This document shows, piece by piece, positions 1 to 8,398 of a DNA stretch of 64,000 nt. The stretch is from NCBI RefSeq assembly GCF_034440735.1, contig NZ_CP140098.1, forward strand, positions 3,639,501 to 3,703,500. The letters run 5' to 3'. Under the pieces are notes generated by a model. The model did no database searches, was not told the DNA's origin, and saw nothing but the letters and a program-made list of their open reading frames with translations. The position numbers and the translations under genes are program-made. How positions within the stretch are numbered: position 1 is the stretch's first letter; each line of letters begins with the position of its first letter. Source of the stretch: Deinococcus sp. AB2017081 (lineage in GTDB: Bacteria; Deinococcota; Deinococci; Deinococcales; Deinococcaceae).

Positions 1-1075
1 GCGGCGTCTGCGTGAACCAGCCCTGCTGCCGCAGCAGGTTGATGCTGCTCTGGCGTACCGGGTAGTAGCCGGTCAGTTTGTGCCACTCGGCCATGTTCTT
101 GGTGTTCGTCATGTACAGCGCGAAGTCCAGGGCGCCCTCGGCCTGGGGCTTGCTGATCGCCTTGGGAATCCACAGGGACGCGCCGCCGATGACCACGCCG
201 TTGCGCTTGGTGCCGGACGCGATGGGCAGCACGCCCACGCCCACCTGGAACCCCGCCTTCTTGGCGGCGTCGTTGATGTTGCCGATGTCGGCGGTGGACG
301 TGATGTGGAACACGACCTTCTGGTTCGTGAAGATGGCGTCACTGCCGTCCCAGTCCTCCAGCTTGCCGGTGTAGGTGTAGTACTTGCTGTCCTGGAGCGT
401 CTTGAAGAAGGTGAAGATGTTCTTCGCGGCGGCCGAGTCGAGGTTGGTGGCGGTCGCGCGGCCCGAGCGGCCGTTGCCGTTGTTCAGCAGCGTGGCCCCC
501 TGCTGCGCCATCCACTGTTCGACGAACCAGCCGTTCAGGCTCATGCCGAAGCACGTGACGCCCAGGTTGGCGGCCTGGATCTTCTTGCACGCGGCCAGCA
601 GGCCGGCGTAGGTGGTGGGCGGCGCCTTGGGATCGAGACCCGCCTTCGTCATCAGGTTGCGGTTGTAGTACAGCACCGGGCTCGACGAGTTGAACGGCAG
701 CGAGTTCACCTTGCCGCCAATCGTGTAGTAATTGATGACCGGCTTGATGTAGTCGCTGAAGTCGACGTTCTTGACCGAGCTGACGGGCTGGAAGGCCCCG
801 CTGTCCAGGGCGAGCTGGCTGCCCACCTCGAAGATCTGCACCAGGGCCGGCGGCTTGTTCTGCCGGGCGGCCAGGATGGTGGCCTGCAGGCTGTCGTTGT
901 AACTGCCCTTGTACGCAGGCACGACCTTCACGCCGGGGTTGGCCTTGTTGAATTCGTCGGCGCGGGCCTGGATCCACCCGGCGCGTTTGGCGTCCCCGAA
1001 GGAATGCCAGAACTCCACCGTGGTCTGCGCGGAAGCGGTGCCCATCGTGGCCAGCGTCAGCAGTATTGTTTTCAT
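1..1075 (-). CDS. Extracellular solute-binding protein of an ABC sugar / glycerol-3-phosphate importer (UgpB-like), C-terminus cut by window edge
   Basis: The N-terminus (MKTILLTLATMGTASAQ) is a short signal peptide, so the mature protein should sit in the periplasm and deliver substrate to an inner-membrane permease. Family-1 solute-binding motifs follow: VEFWHSFGD near residue 18, a long two-lobed body, and a GGASLWIP hinge segment near residue 320. At least 358 residues are present and no stop is reached, so the gene continues past base 1, and the permease genes would be expected beyond that edge. The gene directly upstream on the same strand is a glycerophosphodiester phosphodiesterase, which favours a glycerol-3-phosphate or glycerophosphodiester substrate. 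That is inference; a sugar such as maltose is also possible. A TTGACA hexamer lies at 1108-1113 and TACTTT at 1082-1087, with a long 20-bp spacing. Confidence 0.85.
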   Translation of the reverse strand, partial: MKTILLTLATMGTASAQTTVEFWHSFGDAKRAGWIQARADEFNKANPGVKVVPAYKGSYNDSLQATILAARQNKPPALVQIFEVGSQLALDSGAFQPVSSVKNVDFSDYIKPVINYYTIGGKVNSLPFNSSSPVLYYNRNLMTKAGLDPKAPPTTYAGLLAACKKIQAANLGVTCFGMSLNGWFVEQWMAQQGATLLNNGNGRSGRATATNLDSAAAKNIFTFFKTLQDSKYYTYTGKLEDWDGSDAIFTNQKVVFHITSTADIGNINDAAKKAGFQVGVGVLPIASGTKRNGVVIGGASLWIPKAISKPQAEGALDFALYMTNTKNMAEWHKLTGYYPVRQSSINLLRQQGWFTQTP

Positions 1076-1081
1076 GGGATT

Positions 1082-1113
1082 AAAGTAGGCACCCCCGGTC
1101 AGGGGCTTGTCAA
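1082..1113 (-). promoter_or_regulatory. Possible promoter of the solute-binding protein gene
   Basis: On the minus strand TTGACA (1113-1108) and TACTTT (1087-1082) lie 20 bp apart, ending 6 nt before the ATG at 1075. The -35 is consensus but the spacer is longer than usual. The TANNNT-plus-6-nt geometry matches the leaderless promoters seen elsewhere in this window. Confidence 0.4.
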
Positions 1114-1161
1114 GCGGCTACGCGGGCGTTTTGTCGCCGCGACCCACCTGCCATGACCACG

Positions 1162-1839
1162 TCAGCGGGCGGTCAGCAGCACCTGGGGCAGGTCACCGAT
1201 CAGGGCGTCCACACCCAGCCGGGTCAGGCGCTCCACGTCCACGACCTCGTTCACGGTCCACGTGTTCACACGCCAGCCTGCGCGCCGTGCCCGCTCCATC
1301 AGGGACGGGCCGATCAGGGTGTGGTGCGGGTGCAGGGCCGCGCTGCCCGTGACGCGCATGGCGAGCGGCACGGCGTCCAGCGGCCCCAGCCGGTACGTGC
1401 GGTGGATCAGCAGGCCCCGCTCGATCTCTGGCGCGGCCTGCCGGGCGGCCACGAGCAGCAGCGGATTGAAGGAACTCACGATCACCCGCCGGCTCAGACC
1501 GTGGGCCCGGACGGCGTCCAGCGACCGCGGCACCCGGTCGTCCGGACGTGCGGACTCGTACTTGAGTTCCACATTGACGTACGCCCCCGTGTCGGCGGCC
1601 CATGCCAGCGCCTGATCCAGGGTGGGCACGTCGGGTGGCAACTCGTCCAGGGTCAGGAAGGGCAGCAGCCGGCCGTCCGTCAGGGTGTCGTCATGGTGGA
1701 TGGCCAGCGTGCCGTCGGACAGGCGCCGCACGTCCAGCTCGACGCCGTCCAGTCCGGCGTCCAGGGCCGCCTGAAAGCCCGCCAGGGTGTTCTCGCGGTG
1801 CAGGCGGGGCGTGCCACGGTGACCGAGCAGCAGCGTCAT
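1162..1839 (-). CDS. Glycerophosphodiester phosphodiesterase (GDPD/UgpQ type)
   Basis: The 225-aa cytoplasmic protein hydrolyses glycerophosphodiesters to glycerol-3-phosphate and an alcohol. The GDPD signature is complete: GHRGTP at residues 6-11, RENT near 18-21, VELDVRRLSDG near 37-47 and NVELK near 95, which provide the metal-binding and catalytic His/Glu/Asp set. There is no signal peptide. The start at 1839 is chosen because the GDPD fold begins there at once and a TACCCT box (1851-1846) sits exactly 6 nt upstream. The open frame runs further upstream, but that part is low-complexity and antisense to the MerR gene. The downstream UgpB-like gene suggests a shared role in lipid head-group scavenging. 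Confidence 0.9.
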   Translation of the reverse strand: MTLLLGHRGTPRLHRENTLAGFQAALDAGLDGVELDVRRLSDGTLAIHHDDTLTDGRLLPFLTLDELPPDVPTLDQALAWAADTGAYVNVELKYESARPDDRVPRSLDAVRAHGLSRRVIVSSFNPLLLVAARQAAPEIERGLLIHRTYRLGPLDAVPLAMRVTGSAALHPHHTLIGPSLMERARRAGWRVNTWTVNEVVDVERLTRLGVDALIGDLPQVLLTAR

Positions 1840-1911
1840 GCCCCCAGGGTAGCCGCTTGACCCGTCCCCTGGGGCAGGCTCCATGCTGGACACACCTCCG
1901 GAGGCCCGCCC

Positions 1912-2754
1912 ATGACCCCACCCACCATCCCCCTGATGACGATCGGCGCGTTCGCGCAGGCCACCCGCCTGAGCGTCAAGGCCCTGCGCCTGTACGACGA
2001 CCTGGAGCTGCTGCCGCCCGAACGAGTCGACGCACAGACCGGCTACCGCTGGTACGCGCCGGCCCAGCTGGGCACGGCCCGGTTGATCGCCCTGCTGCGG
2101 CAGCTGGACATGCCCCTGACCGTGATCCGCACCGTGCTGGACGCTCCCAGTGCTGCGCGCCCCACCCTGATCCGTGGGTACTGGGACGGGGCCGAACAGC
2201 AGCACGGCACGCGCCGCGCCCTGACCCGCTATGTCCTGAACACCCTGGAAGGAGATGCCACCATGACCCAGACCTTCACCGTCCACACCCGAGACCTGCC
2301 TGCCCGCCAGATCGCCACCATCAAGCAGCGGGTGTTCCAGCCGGATCTGGATTCGTTCCTGCCCCAGAGCATGGCCCGCCTGACCGAGCACGTCCGCCAT
2401 CAGGGAGCCGCCTTCGCGGACGCGCCCTTCGTGATCTACCACGGGGCCGTGACCGCCGACAGCGACGGCCCGGTCGAGGTCTGCATGCCCTACAGCGGAT
2501 CGCTCAGTCCCCAGGGCGACATCACCCACCGCGAGGAAGCCGCACACCACGAGGCCTACGTGACCGCCACGAAGGCGCAGTTCGTCTTCCCCACCATTCT
2601 GGAAGCCTTCGACGCCACGGCCGCGTATGCCGACGCGCACGGCACACGTGGCCCGCTGTCCTGCCGCGAGGTCTATCCCTACGACTGGAACAGCGCGGGC
2701 CCGGACGATCCGGCCGGCGAGGTCGCGTGGCCCTTCATCCCCTCGCCCACCTGA
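1912..2754 (+). CDS. MerR-family transcriptional regulator with GyrI-like effector-binding domain
   Basis: This 280-aa protein has an N-terminal MerR winged helix-turn-helix (residues about 8-75; MTIGAFAQATRLSVKALR and YRWYAPAQL). A short linker helix leads to a C-terminal GyrI-like/AraC effector domain from about residue 118 to the end. The architecture matches BmrR-type regulators, which bind amphipathic ligands and twist the promoter to activate it. A GGAGG Shine-Dalgarno lies about 7 nt before the ATG. No target gene is obvious; the neighbours on both sides are transcribed toward it or are small. MerR regulators often control their own or a divergent promoter, but none could be identified here. 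Confidence 0.85.
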   Translation: MTPPTIPLMTIGAFAQATRLSVKALRLYDDLELLPPERVDAQTGYRWYAPAQLGTARLIALLRQLDMPLTVIRTVLDAPSAARPTLIRGYWDGAEQQHGTRRALTRYVLNTLEGDATMTQTFTVHTRDLPARQIATIKQRVFQPDLDSFLPQSMARLTEHVRHQGAAFADAPFVIYHGAVTADSDGPVEVCMPYSGSLSPQGDITHREEAAHHEAYVTATKAQFVFPTILEAFDATAAYADAHGTRGPLSCREVYPYDWNSAGPDDPAGEVAWPFIPSPT

Positions 2755-2784
2755 ACGACCGGGAATGAGCGAACGGCGCTCCGC

Positions 2785-2946
2785 TCAGATGAACAGCGGG
2801 GCGTCGGGGTCGTCGGGCAGGGGGCGGCCCTTGCGGGCCAGCAGGGCTGCCGTCGTGCCGATCCCGATGATCGCGCCGACGGCGATCACGACCAGCGCCC
2901 ATGTCAGGCGCGCTTGCGTGTCATCAGGAGTGCGGTCCAGAACCAT
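2785..2946 (-). CDS. Small single-pass membrane protein, unknown function
   Basis: This 53-aa ORF has a polar N-terminus (MVLDRTPDDTQAR), one strong membrane helix (about residues 14-36, WALVVIAVGAIIGIGTTAAL) and a short acidic/proline tail. The start is supported by a TATGCT -10 box at 2958-2953 exactly 6 nt before the ATG, the leaderless pattern used by other genes in this window. It lies between a MerR gene and comEA and is divergent from comEA. I do not recognise the family. Its position leaves open a link to competence, but nothing in the sequence shows that. Confidence 0.6.
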   Translation of the reverse strand: MVLDRTPDDTQARLTWALVVIAVGAIIGIGTTAALLARKGRPLPDDPDAPLFI

Positions 2947-3062
2947 ACCCGCAGCATAACAGCCCTCCGTACCGGGGGACGGATGCGATCGGGGCGGGTG
3001 GACGGGCGCGCGACGCCACATCTGCCGCGCCCAACCGGCAGCACACCCCATAAGATGACCGC

Positions 3063-3452
3063 ATGCCCAGCTGGATCCCCCGCCCGGATCACGTGTGGAG
3101 CGCCGTGCTGGGAGCGGGCGTGCTGCTGGTGGGTGCCCTGAGCATAGGGCCGGTGCTCGCGCCGCGTCCGCACGCGCCGGCCGTGACCCGGGTGGCCCTG
3201 CCGCCCCCCCGGCCCGCCACGGCTGAACCGCCGGTGTATGCCTCGACGGGCAGCATCACGCCGCTGATCTCGGGGCGCGTGAATGTGAACACGGCCACCC
3301 AGGAGCAGCTGGAGGCGCTGCCGGAGGTCGGGCCGAGCCTCGCGCGGGCGATCATCGCGGGCCGTCCGCACCGCTCGCTGGCCGACCTCGACCGCGTGAA
3401 GGGCGTGGGGGTGGCGACCCTCCGGGTGCTCACGCCGCTGGTGTCGTTCTGA
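3063..3452 (+). CDS. comEA: ComEA-type helix-hairpin-helix DNA-binding protein
   Basis: This 129-aa protein has an N-terminal membrane anchor (about residues 13-33), a Pro/Ala-rich linker, and a C-terminal double HhH domain. The HhH domain contains the ComEA hallmark [18 protein letters not shown] and a second hairpin, VKGVGVATL. In natural transformation ComEA binds incoming double-stranded DNA outside the inner membrane and hands it to the ComEC channel. The next gene is comEC, 33 nt downstream, so the two are probably co-transcribed. A TAAGAT -10 box (3051-3056) sits 6 nt before the ATG, suggesting a leaderless transcript. Length and order match ComEA of other Deinococci. Confidence 0.93.
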   Translation: MPSWIPRPDHVWSAVLGAGVLLVGALSIGPVLAPRPHAPAVTRVALPPPRPATAEPPVYASTGSITPLISGRVNVNTATQEQLEALPEVGPSLARAIIAGRPHRSLADLDRVKGVGVATLRVLTPLVSF

Positions 3453-3484
3453 GCGGTGCGGCGCTGACGGCGGATGGCGGCCGG

Positions 3485-5644
3485 GTGGCGTGGCCGATCC
3501 CCACCGTGCTGGGCGTGATCGGCGGCATTCTGCTGTCGCTGGGCGTGTGGTGGGGCGGGGTGGCCCTGCTGGGCGGGGCGCTGCTGGCCCTGTCCGATGT
3601 CCGGCCGCTGCTGGCCGTGCTGGCCCTGGCCGGCGGCGCGGCCGGGTTCGGTTCGGCGCGGCTGGTCAGCGCCCGCCCCGACGTCCTGCGCCCGTGGCTG
3701 GGCGCCCAGGTCACGCTGGAGGGCGAGTGGGACGGCCAGTTCCTGACGCTGCGGGAGCCGCGTGCCCGCGTGGTGCTGGCCCCGAAACCGGCCGTGCGGC
3801 CCGGGCACCTGCGCGTGAGCGGGCGCCTGGTCGCTCCGGACAGCCGGCGCACCCCTGGCGGCTTCGACCAGGCCGCGTGGCTGCGTGCCCAGGGCGGCGT
3901 GTTCCTGCCCACCCCGACGGCCGTACTGGTGGCAGCCCGCGTGCGCTCCAGCACACGCGAGGGCGGCCTGCGCGGGTGGTTCCGCCACGGCCTGACCGCC
4001 GGCCTGCCCCCGCGCCAGGCGGCCCTGATGCAGGCCATCGAACTCGGTGACCGCAACGACATCGGCCGCGAGGACTTCGAGGAGGGCTACGCCGTGCGGG
4101 ACGCCTTCGCCCGCTCGGGCCTCGCGCACCTGATGGCGCTGTCGGGGCAGAACGTCGCCCTGATCACGGGCGTGCTCGTGTGGCTGATCGGCCGCGTGGG
4201 CTGGCCGCCGGGCGTGCGCTACGGCGTACCGGCGTTCCTGCTGATCTTCTACCTGTTGCTGGTGGGCCTGTCGCCGAGCATCACCCGCGCCGTGATCATG
4301 GGCTTCGTGGTGCTGGTGGCACTGGCGATCGGGCGCGGCAAGGTCGACCCCTACGGCCTGACCGCGCTGGCCGCCCTGGTGTGCCTGCTGCTGTTCCCGC
4401 TGTGGCTGCTGGACATCGGCTTCCAGCTGTCGTTCCTGGCCGTGCTGGGCCTGACCCTGGCCGGACGCGCCGCCGACCGCCTGCCCGCCGCGCTGCCGTA
4501 CTGGCTGCGGACGGCGGTCGCCGCGACCGTCCTGGCCGAGCTTGCCACGCTGCCGGTCATCGCGGGCACCTTCGGGCAGCTGCCGCTGGTGGGCCTGCCG
4601 GCGAACCTGCTGGCCGCGCCGGTCATGGCCGTGCTGGTGCCCACCGGCTTCCTGGCAGGACTGCTGGGGCCGCTGGCCGCACCGCTGAACCTCCTGAACC
4701 GCGTGCTGGCCGACGCCCTGCTGGGGATCGCGTGGGCCGCCGGGCAGTTCCCGGTGCTCCCGTGGGGCACGGTCTCCCCGGCCGGCGTGATCGCCTACGC
4801 CGTGTGCGCCGGAGCCGGCGTGCTGTGGCTGCGGGGCCGCGTCCGGGCACCCGCCGTTCTGGGCACCGTGCTCGCGTGTGCGCTCCTGACCGCGCTGCCC
4901 GGCCGCCTGCACCCCCCGCGCGATCTGGTCTTTCTGGACGTGGGCCAGGGCGACAGCACCCTGCTGCGCGTGCCCGGCCTGACCATGCTGGTCGATGCCG
5001 GCGGCTCCGTGAACAGCGACTACGACGTCGGGGGCCGCACGGTCGTTCCGGCCCTGCGGGCCCTGGGCGTGCGGAAGCTGGACGTTGTTGTGGCCACCCA
5101 TGCCGATACCGACCACATCGAGGGGCTGACGAGTGTCCTGCGTTCGTTGCCCGTCGGGGAGCTATGGATCGGGCACCGAAAGGCGGGCGACCCGGTGCTG
5201 GACGCCGTGCTGGCTGCCGCCCAGGAACGCCACGTGCCCGTGCGCGAGGTCACGCGCGGCGACCGGATCAGCGCCGCCGGGCTCAGCGTGACCGTCCTGT
5301 GGCCACCGGGGAATGTGTGGTCGACCGCCGACAACGACAACTCGGTGGCCGTGAAGGTCGAGTCCGGAGCGTGGAGCACCGCCCTGCTGGGAGATCTGGC
5401 CGACCCCGCCGAATCCATGATCGGCGTGGGGAACCTTGACGTGCTCAAGGCCGCGCACCACGGCAGCCGCTTCAGCACCGGGGCGGCCCTGCTGGCCCAG
5501 GCCACGCCGCAGCACGCCGTCATCAGCGTGGGCCGCAACACCTATGGCCACCCCAACGCCGACGTGCTGGGCAGGCTTCAGGCGGCAGGCACGAAGGTCT
5601 GGCGCACGGATGAGGTGGGGACGATCACGTGGCCTGTACCGTGA
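3485..5644 (+). CDS. comEC: DNA-internalisation competence protein ComEC/Rec2
   Basis: The 719-aa polytopic membrane protein forms the channel for single-stranded DNA in transformation. It has N-terminal membrane helices followed by a soluble segment, then the Competence domain with several helices (about residues 170-450). The C-terminal part (about 480-719) is a metallo-beta-lactamase-like domain: [26 protein letters not shown] and [11 protein letters not shown] are its metal-site motifs. ComEC proteins vary at the HxHxDH site; here it reads HADTDH. I chose the GTG at 3485, the first start after comEA with coding-like residues. The gene ends one base before the convergent Imm1-like gene. 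Confidence 0.93.
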   Translation: MAWPIPTVLGVIGGILLSLGVWWGGVALLGGALLALSDVRPLLAVLALAGGAAGFGSARLVSARPDVLRPWLGAQVTLEGEWDGQFLTLREPRARVVLAPKPAVRPGHLRVSGRLVAPDSRRTPGGFDQAAWLRAQGGVFLPTPTAVLVAARVRSSTREGGLRGWFRHGLTAGLPPRQAALMQAIELGDRNDIGREDFEEGYAVRDAFARSGLAHLMALSGQNVALITGVLVWLIGRVGWPPGVRYGVPAFLLIFYLLLVGLSPSITRAVIMGFVVLVALAIGRGKVDPYGLTALAALVCLLLFPLWLLDIGFQLSFLAVLGLTLAGRAADRLPAALPYWLRTAVAATVLAELATLPVIAGTFGQLPLVGLPANLLAAPVMAVLVPTGFLAGLLGPLAAPLNLLNRVLADALLGIAWAAGQFPVLPWGTVSPAGVIAYAVCAGAGVLWLRGRVRAPAVLGTVLACALLTALPGRLHPPRDLVFLDVGQGDSTLLRVPGLTMLVDAGGSVNSDYDVGGRTVVPALRALGVRKLDVVVATHADTDHIEGLTSVLRSLPVGELWIGHRKAGDPVLDAVLAAAQERHVPVREVTRGDRISAAGLSVTVLWPPGNVWSTADNDNSVAVKVESGAWSTALLGDLADPAESMIGVGNLDVLKAAHHGSRFSTGAALLAQATPQHAVISVGRNTYGHPNADVLGRLQAAGTKVWRTDEVGTITWPVP

Positions 5645-6013
5645 TCAGTCCCAGGTCAGCCGGGGATCTCTCCTGCCGGTCATGAGCCAGAACATCACAG
5701 CAGCATGGGCTTTCGACAATGGCACGGTCTCCCGGTAAGGCACTGTAAGGCCATCCTGGAAGGTGATATCCGGCAGCCCTGTCGCCTTCACGGCTGCTGG
5801 ATCAGACGCGCTGTGTTCACGATGCTCGTGCAGTTCAAGCACAGCACGCCCACCCTGAGTCCAGAGATACAGATCACCGAAGGAGGTCTTCCCATCGCCC
5901 CAGCCGATCAGGAAGGGACTCGTTTCATCGGTGCGCCGGGTCAATTCCCGCCTGACCTCATGGGTCGACAGGTGCTCAAGGTGCACATTTTTGCCATCCA
6001 ACACATACTCCAC
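5645..6013 (-). CDS. Small orphan protein resembling Imm1-family immunity proteins
   Basis: This 122-aa soluble protein starts at GTG 6013. The same frame stays open and coding-like back to a stop at 6068-6070, but holds no ATG, so the N-terminus is uncertain. The C-terminus (VPLSKAHAAVMFWLMTGRRD, then a Trp) matches what I recall of Imm1 immunity proteins, where a VPL-x-A-x-x-A-V segment leads to a TGRRP...W ending. The middle (FLIGWGDGK, GDLYLW) also suits that fold. Imm1 proteins neutralise polymorphic toxins, but no toxin gene lies nearby. The DNA is more AT-rich than its neighbours, consistent with transfer. Alternatively it is simply a small protein of unknown role. Confidence 0.5.
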   Translation of the reverse strand: MEYVLDGKNVHLEHLSTHEVRRELTRRTDETSPFLIGWGDGKTSFGDLYLWTQGGRAVLELHEHREHSASDPAAVKATGLPDITFQDGLTVPYRETVPLSKAHAAVMFWLMTGRRDPRLTWD

Positions 6014-6067
6014 TTCATAGACCGGGAAGTGAGTCGTCCTGACCCGCTGACCTGAACCATCAACCCT

Positions 6068-7069
6068 TCACGTATCGACTGAACGCGGCCCGACGTCCAC
6101 CCGCTGCCCCGTCCGGGCCGACCCGTACAGGGCGTCCAGCACGCGCATCTGGGCCACGGCGTCGGCGGGTGGGTAGGGGTTGGGGGCGTGGCCCTGCGCG
6201 GCCTGCTGGAACAGCGTGACCATCTCGGTATAGGCATTGGCGGGAGCGATCACTTCCTCGCGGGTGCCGTCAGCGGTGCGGATCGTCAACGTGACAGGCT
6301 GGTCGTCGGCCGGGCTGGACACGTACGGCGACTCCATCGTGCCGCGCGTGCCGATCACGGTCAGGCGCTGCGTGTCGGGACTGCCCCAGTTGAAGCCGCA
6401 GTCCAGGGTGACGAGCGCACCGGGGTACTCCAGCGTGCCGCTCAGCGAGGCGTCCACGCCGCCGGGTGTCCACAGGGCCTGCGCGGTGGCGGCCACCGGC
6501 TCCCCGAGCAGCAGGCGGGTGGTGTTCACGCAGTACGTCCCCACGTCGTACAGCGCCCCGCCGCCCTTGGTCGCGTCCCAGCGGATATCGCCCGCGTTGT
6601 CCAGGCCGAAGCCGAAAGCGCTGCGCACCACGCGCACCTCGCCCAGTTCGCCGCCCTGCACGATGTCCCGCACACGCCTGAGGTACGGGTGGCAGCGCGG
6701 GGCGAAGGCCTCCATGGCGGTCTTCCCCGTCTGCTCGGCCACGTCCACGATCTCACGGGCCTGGGCGGCGTCCAGGGTGTAGGGCTTCTCGGTCAGCACA
6801 TGCTTCCCGGCCCGCAGCGCCGCCAGCGTCCACGGCTGGTGCCCGTCGTTCGGCAGTGGGATGTACACGGCGTCCACGTCACTGTCCAGCACGTCCTGAT
6901 ACCCGCCCACGATGGGAATGTTCCACTGCTGCGAGAACGCCTGGGCGTGTTCGGATGACGTATCTCGCACGCCCACGGCGACGACCTCGCCTCCAGCCGC
7001 ACGCATGGCGGGAACAAGACGGCGTGCAATGCGGGCGGCGCCCAGGATGCCCCAGCGGAAGGTGGTCAT
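6068..7069 (-). CDS. Gfo/Idh/MocA-family NAD(P)-dependent oxidoreductase
   Basis: This 333-aa cytoplasmic enzyme has an N-terminal Rossmann fold ([20 protein letters not shown], residues 8-27) and the family motif EKPYTLD near residue 94, whose Lys contacts nicotinamide and substrate. The C-terminal alpha/beta domain includes DVGTYCVN, carrying the catalytic-region residues. Family members oxidise or reduce sugars, inositols and related polyols; the exact substrate cannot be read from sequence. A TAGCCT box at 7081-7076 lies 6 nt before the ATG. No other sugar-metabolism gene adjoins it. Confidence 0.9.
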   Translation of the reverse strand: MTTFRWGILGAARIARRLVPAMRAAGGEVVAVGVRDTSSEHAQAFSQQWNIPIVGGYQDVLDSDVDAVYIPLPNDGHQPWTLAALRAGKHVLTEKPYTLDAAQAREIVDVAEQTGKTAMEAFAPRCHPYLRRVRDIVQGGELGEVRVVRSAFGFGLDNAGDIRWDATKGGGALYDVGTYCVNTTRLLLGEPVAATAQALWTPGGVDASLSGTLEYPGALVTLDCGFNWGSPDTQRLTVIGTRGTMESPYVSSPADDQPVTLTIRTADGTREEVIAPANAYTEMVTLFQQAAQGHAPNPYPPADAVAQMRVLDALYGSARTGQRVDVGPRSVDT

Positions 7070-7107
7070 GGAGACAGGCTAGCGTGTGAGAGGCAGGGTG
7101 CCGGGCG

Positions 7108-7208
7108 AACCCCTCAGTCAGCTGCGCTGACAGCTCCCCTGGGAGGGAGCCAACCATCACGTCGTTGCCTCCCCTTGAGGCGAGATCCCCCGCAGGGGCG
7201 TAGGGGTT
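7108..7208. repeat. MITE-like intergenic element with 7-bp terminal inverted repeats
   Basis: The 101-bp stretch begins AACCCCT (7108-7114) and ends AGGGGTT (7202-7208). Inside are further short palindromic CTCCC...GGGAG segments (for example CTCCCCTGGGAGGGAG near 7133). It contains no ORF. It resembles the CTCCCC/GGGGAG-rich extragenic elements also present at about 24.5-24.9 and 38.8 kb. I cannot identify target-site duplications. Confidence 0.5.
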
Positions 7209-7219
7209 ATCCCACTTCC

Positions 7220-8344
7220 CTACCGCTTGTGCAGCAGGTACACCTTCGGATGATGCCCGCCGCTGGCAACCTGGAGGAGTTCCTGGGCGTGCCATTTCTG
7301 CTGGTTCTGGAGCACGCGCTCGAACAGGCGGATCTCGTGGGTGATCACGGCCAGGCGGCCCTGTTTGCTCGTCAGGCGGTGCATCTCCGACAGGAAGGCG
7401 GGGTACAGGGCCTCGTTGTCGACGTGGGTGCCGATCGCGTCGCCCCAGGGCAGGTCGCCCACGATCAGGTCGAAGCTGCGGGCCGGCAGGCCGGTGTGCA
7501 GGGCGTCAATGCATGCGACCTCGATGTCGCGCTTCGCGGCGTGGATGTTCGACTTCGCGCAGTCCACGGCCCGCTGGTCGATGTCCACGCCGACCATGGC
7601 GGCACTCGGCCCCATCAGCTCGCGCTCGATCAGGAGCGTGCCGCTGCCGCTCATGGGGTTGAAGATGCGGTCTTCCTCGCGCTGCCCGGCCAGCTTGTGC
7701 ACGGCGTAGGCAATGGTGGCGTTCAGGCCGCCGTGCATGTTGCACACGCGCCACGCGCGGGCCGACAGGGGTCTGGGGGTGATCCGGGCCAGCACGTCCC
7801 AGCCGGGGCCGTCCAGTTCAGGGCGCAGGCGGATCAGCAGCTCGCCGTTCTCGGGATCGTGCGGGAGGTTCAGACCCTGTTCCAGTTCCTCGGCCAGGCG
7901 CTGCATGACGCTGGATTCCCTGCCCGCCGCGCCGATGCGGAAGGACGCATGGTGCCCGACCTGCACGACGCTGCGCAGGTACTCGGTCAGTTCCGAGAGC
8001 TGCTGGTTGCCCAGCAGACCGCGCGGCCGGGGCACGTCCCAGGTCTGGATGCGGTACACGGCGATCACGGACTTCATGCGGGTCAGGCGGTCGGGATCGC
8101 CGGGATACCAGAAGCGCGGGCCACGGATGTCGCGGGCCAGGGGCACGGCGGCGAGTTCGGTCTCGGCGACCCGCTCCAGGCCGCTCAGGGCATCGAGTTC
8201 GTATTCGTGCGCCTTCTGGCGGGTGCGGTGGTCGACCTTCGGGCGGCTGGTCTTGCGTCCGGTGCCGTGGGGCCGGTCGGCCCGTGGGTGGTCGGCACGC
8301 GGTCGGTCGGCGGGGGGTCGGGCAGGGCGGGCGGGACGGGGCAT
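7220..8344 (-). CDS. THUMP-domain tRNA guanine-N2 methyltransferase (TrmN/Trm14-like)
   Basis: This 374-aa protein has an Arg/Pro-rich disordered N-terminus of about 40 residues containing near-repeats of DRPRAD/HPRADRP. A THUMP RNA-binding region follows (about 50-190), then a UPF0020-type Rossmann methyltransferase domain. SAM-binding and catalytic motifs are NPMSGSGTLLIE near residue 225, GVDIDQRAVD and GDLPWG (the D/N-PP-F/Y/W-type catalytic motif). Relatives in Thermus methylate G6 of tRNA at N2, so that role is likely but not proven. A TATACT box (8358-8353) sits 8 nt before the ATG. The potassium transporter operon is divergent from it. Confidence 0.8.
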   Translation of the reverse strand: MPRPARPARPPADRPRADHPRADRPHGTGRKTSRPKVDHRTRQKAHEYELDALSGLERVAETELAAVPLARDIRGPRFWYPGDPDRLTRMKSVIAVYRIQTWDVPRPRGLLGNQQLSELTEYLRSVVQVGHHASFRIGAAGRESSVMQRLAEELEQGLNLPHDPENGELLIRLRPELDGPGWDVLARITPRPLSARAWRVCNMHGGLNATIAYAVHKLAGQREEDRIFNPMSGSGTLLIERELMGPSAAMVGVDIDQRAVDCAKSNIHAAKRDIEVACIDALHTGLPARSFDLIVGDLPWGDAIGTHVDNEALYPAFLSEMHRLTSKQGRLAVITHEIRLFERVLQNQQKWHAQELLQVASGGHHPKVYLLHKR

Positions 8345-8398
8345 GACAGATGAGTATAGCCGTGTCCGGGGAGGGGGGCGTAGACTCCGCTCGTTCTC

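Noticed and set aside
1840..2640. N-terminal extension of the glycerophosphodiesterase frame
   Set aside because: The extension is antisense to the MerR gene and Gly/Gln-rich. The GDPD fold and a -10 box place the start at 1839.
2944..2960. Radiation/desiccation response motif (RDRM) at TTATGCTGCGGGTATGG
   Set aside because: It shares only the TTATG half and lacks the CATAA half. No full RDRM palindrome was seen in the window.
3089..5116. 675-codon open frame antisense to comEA-comEC
   Set aside because: Its translation is His/Gln/Arg/Gly-rich low complexity, as expected from the antisense of a high-GC gene. The comEC strand has clear domains.
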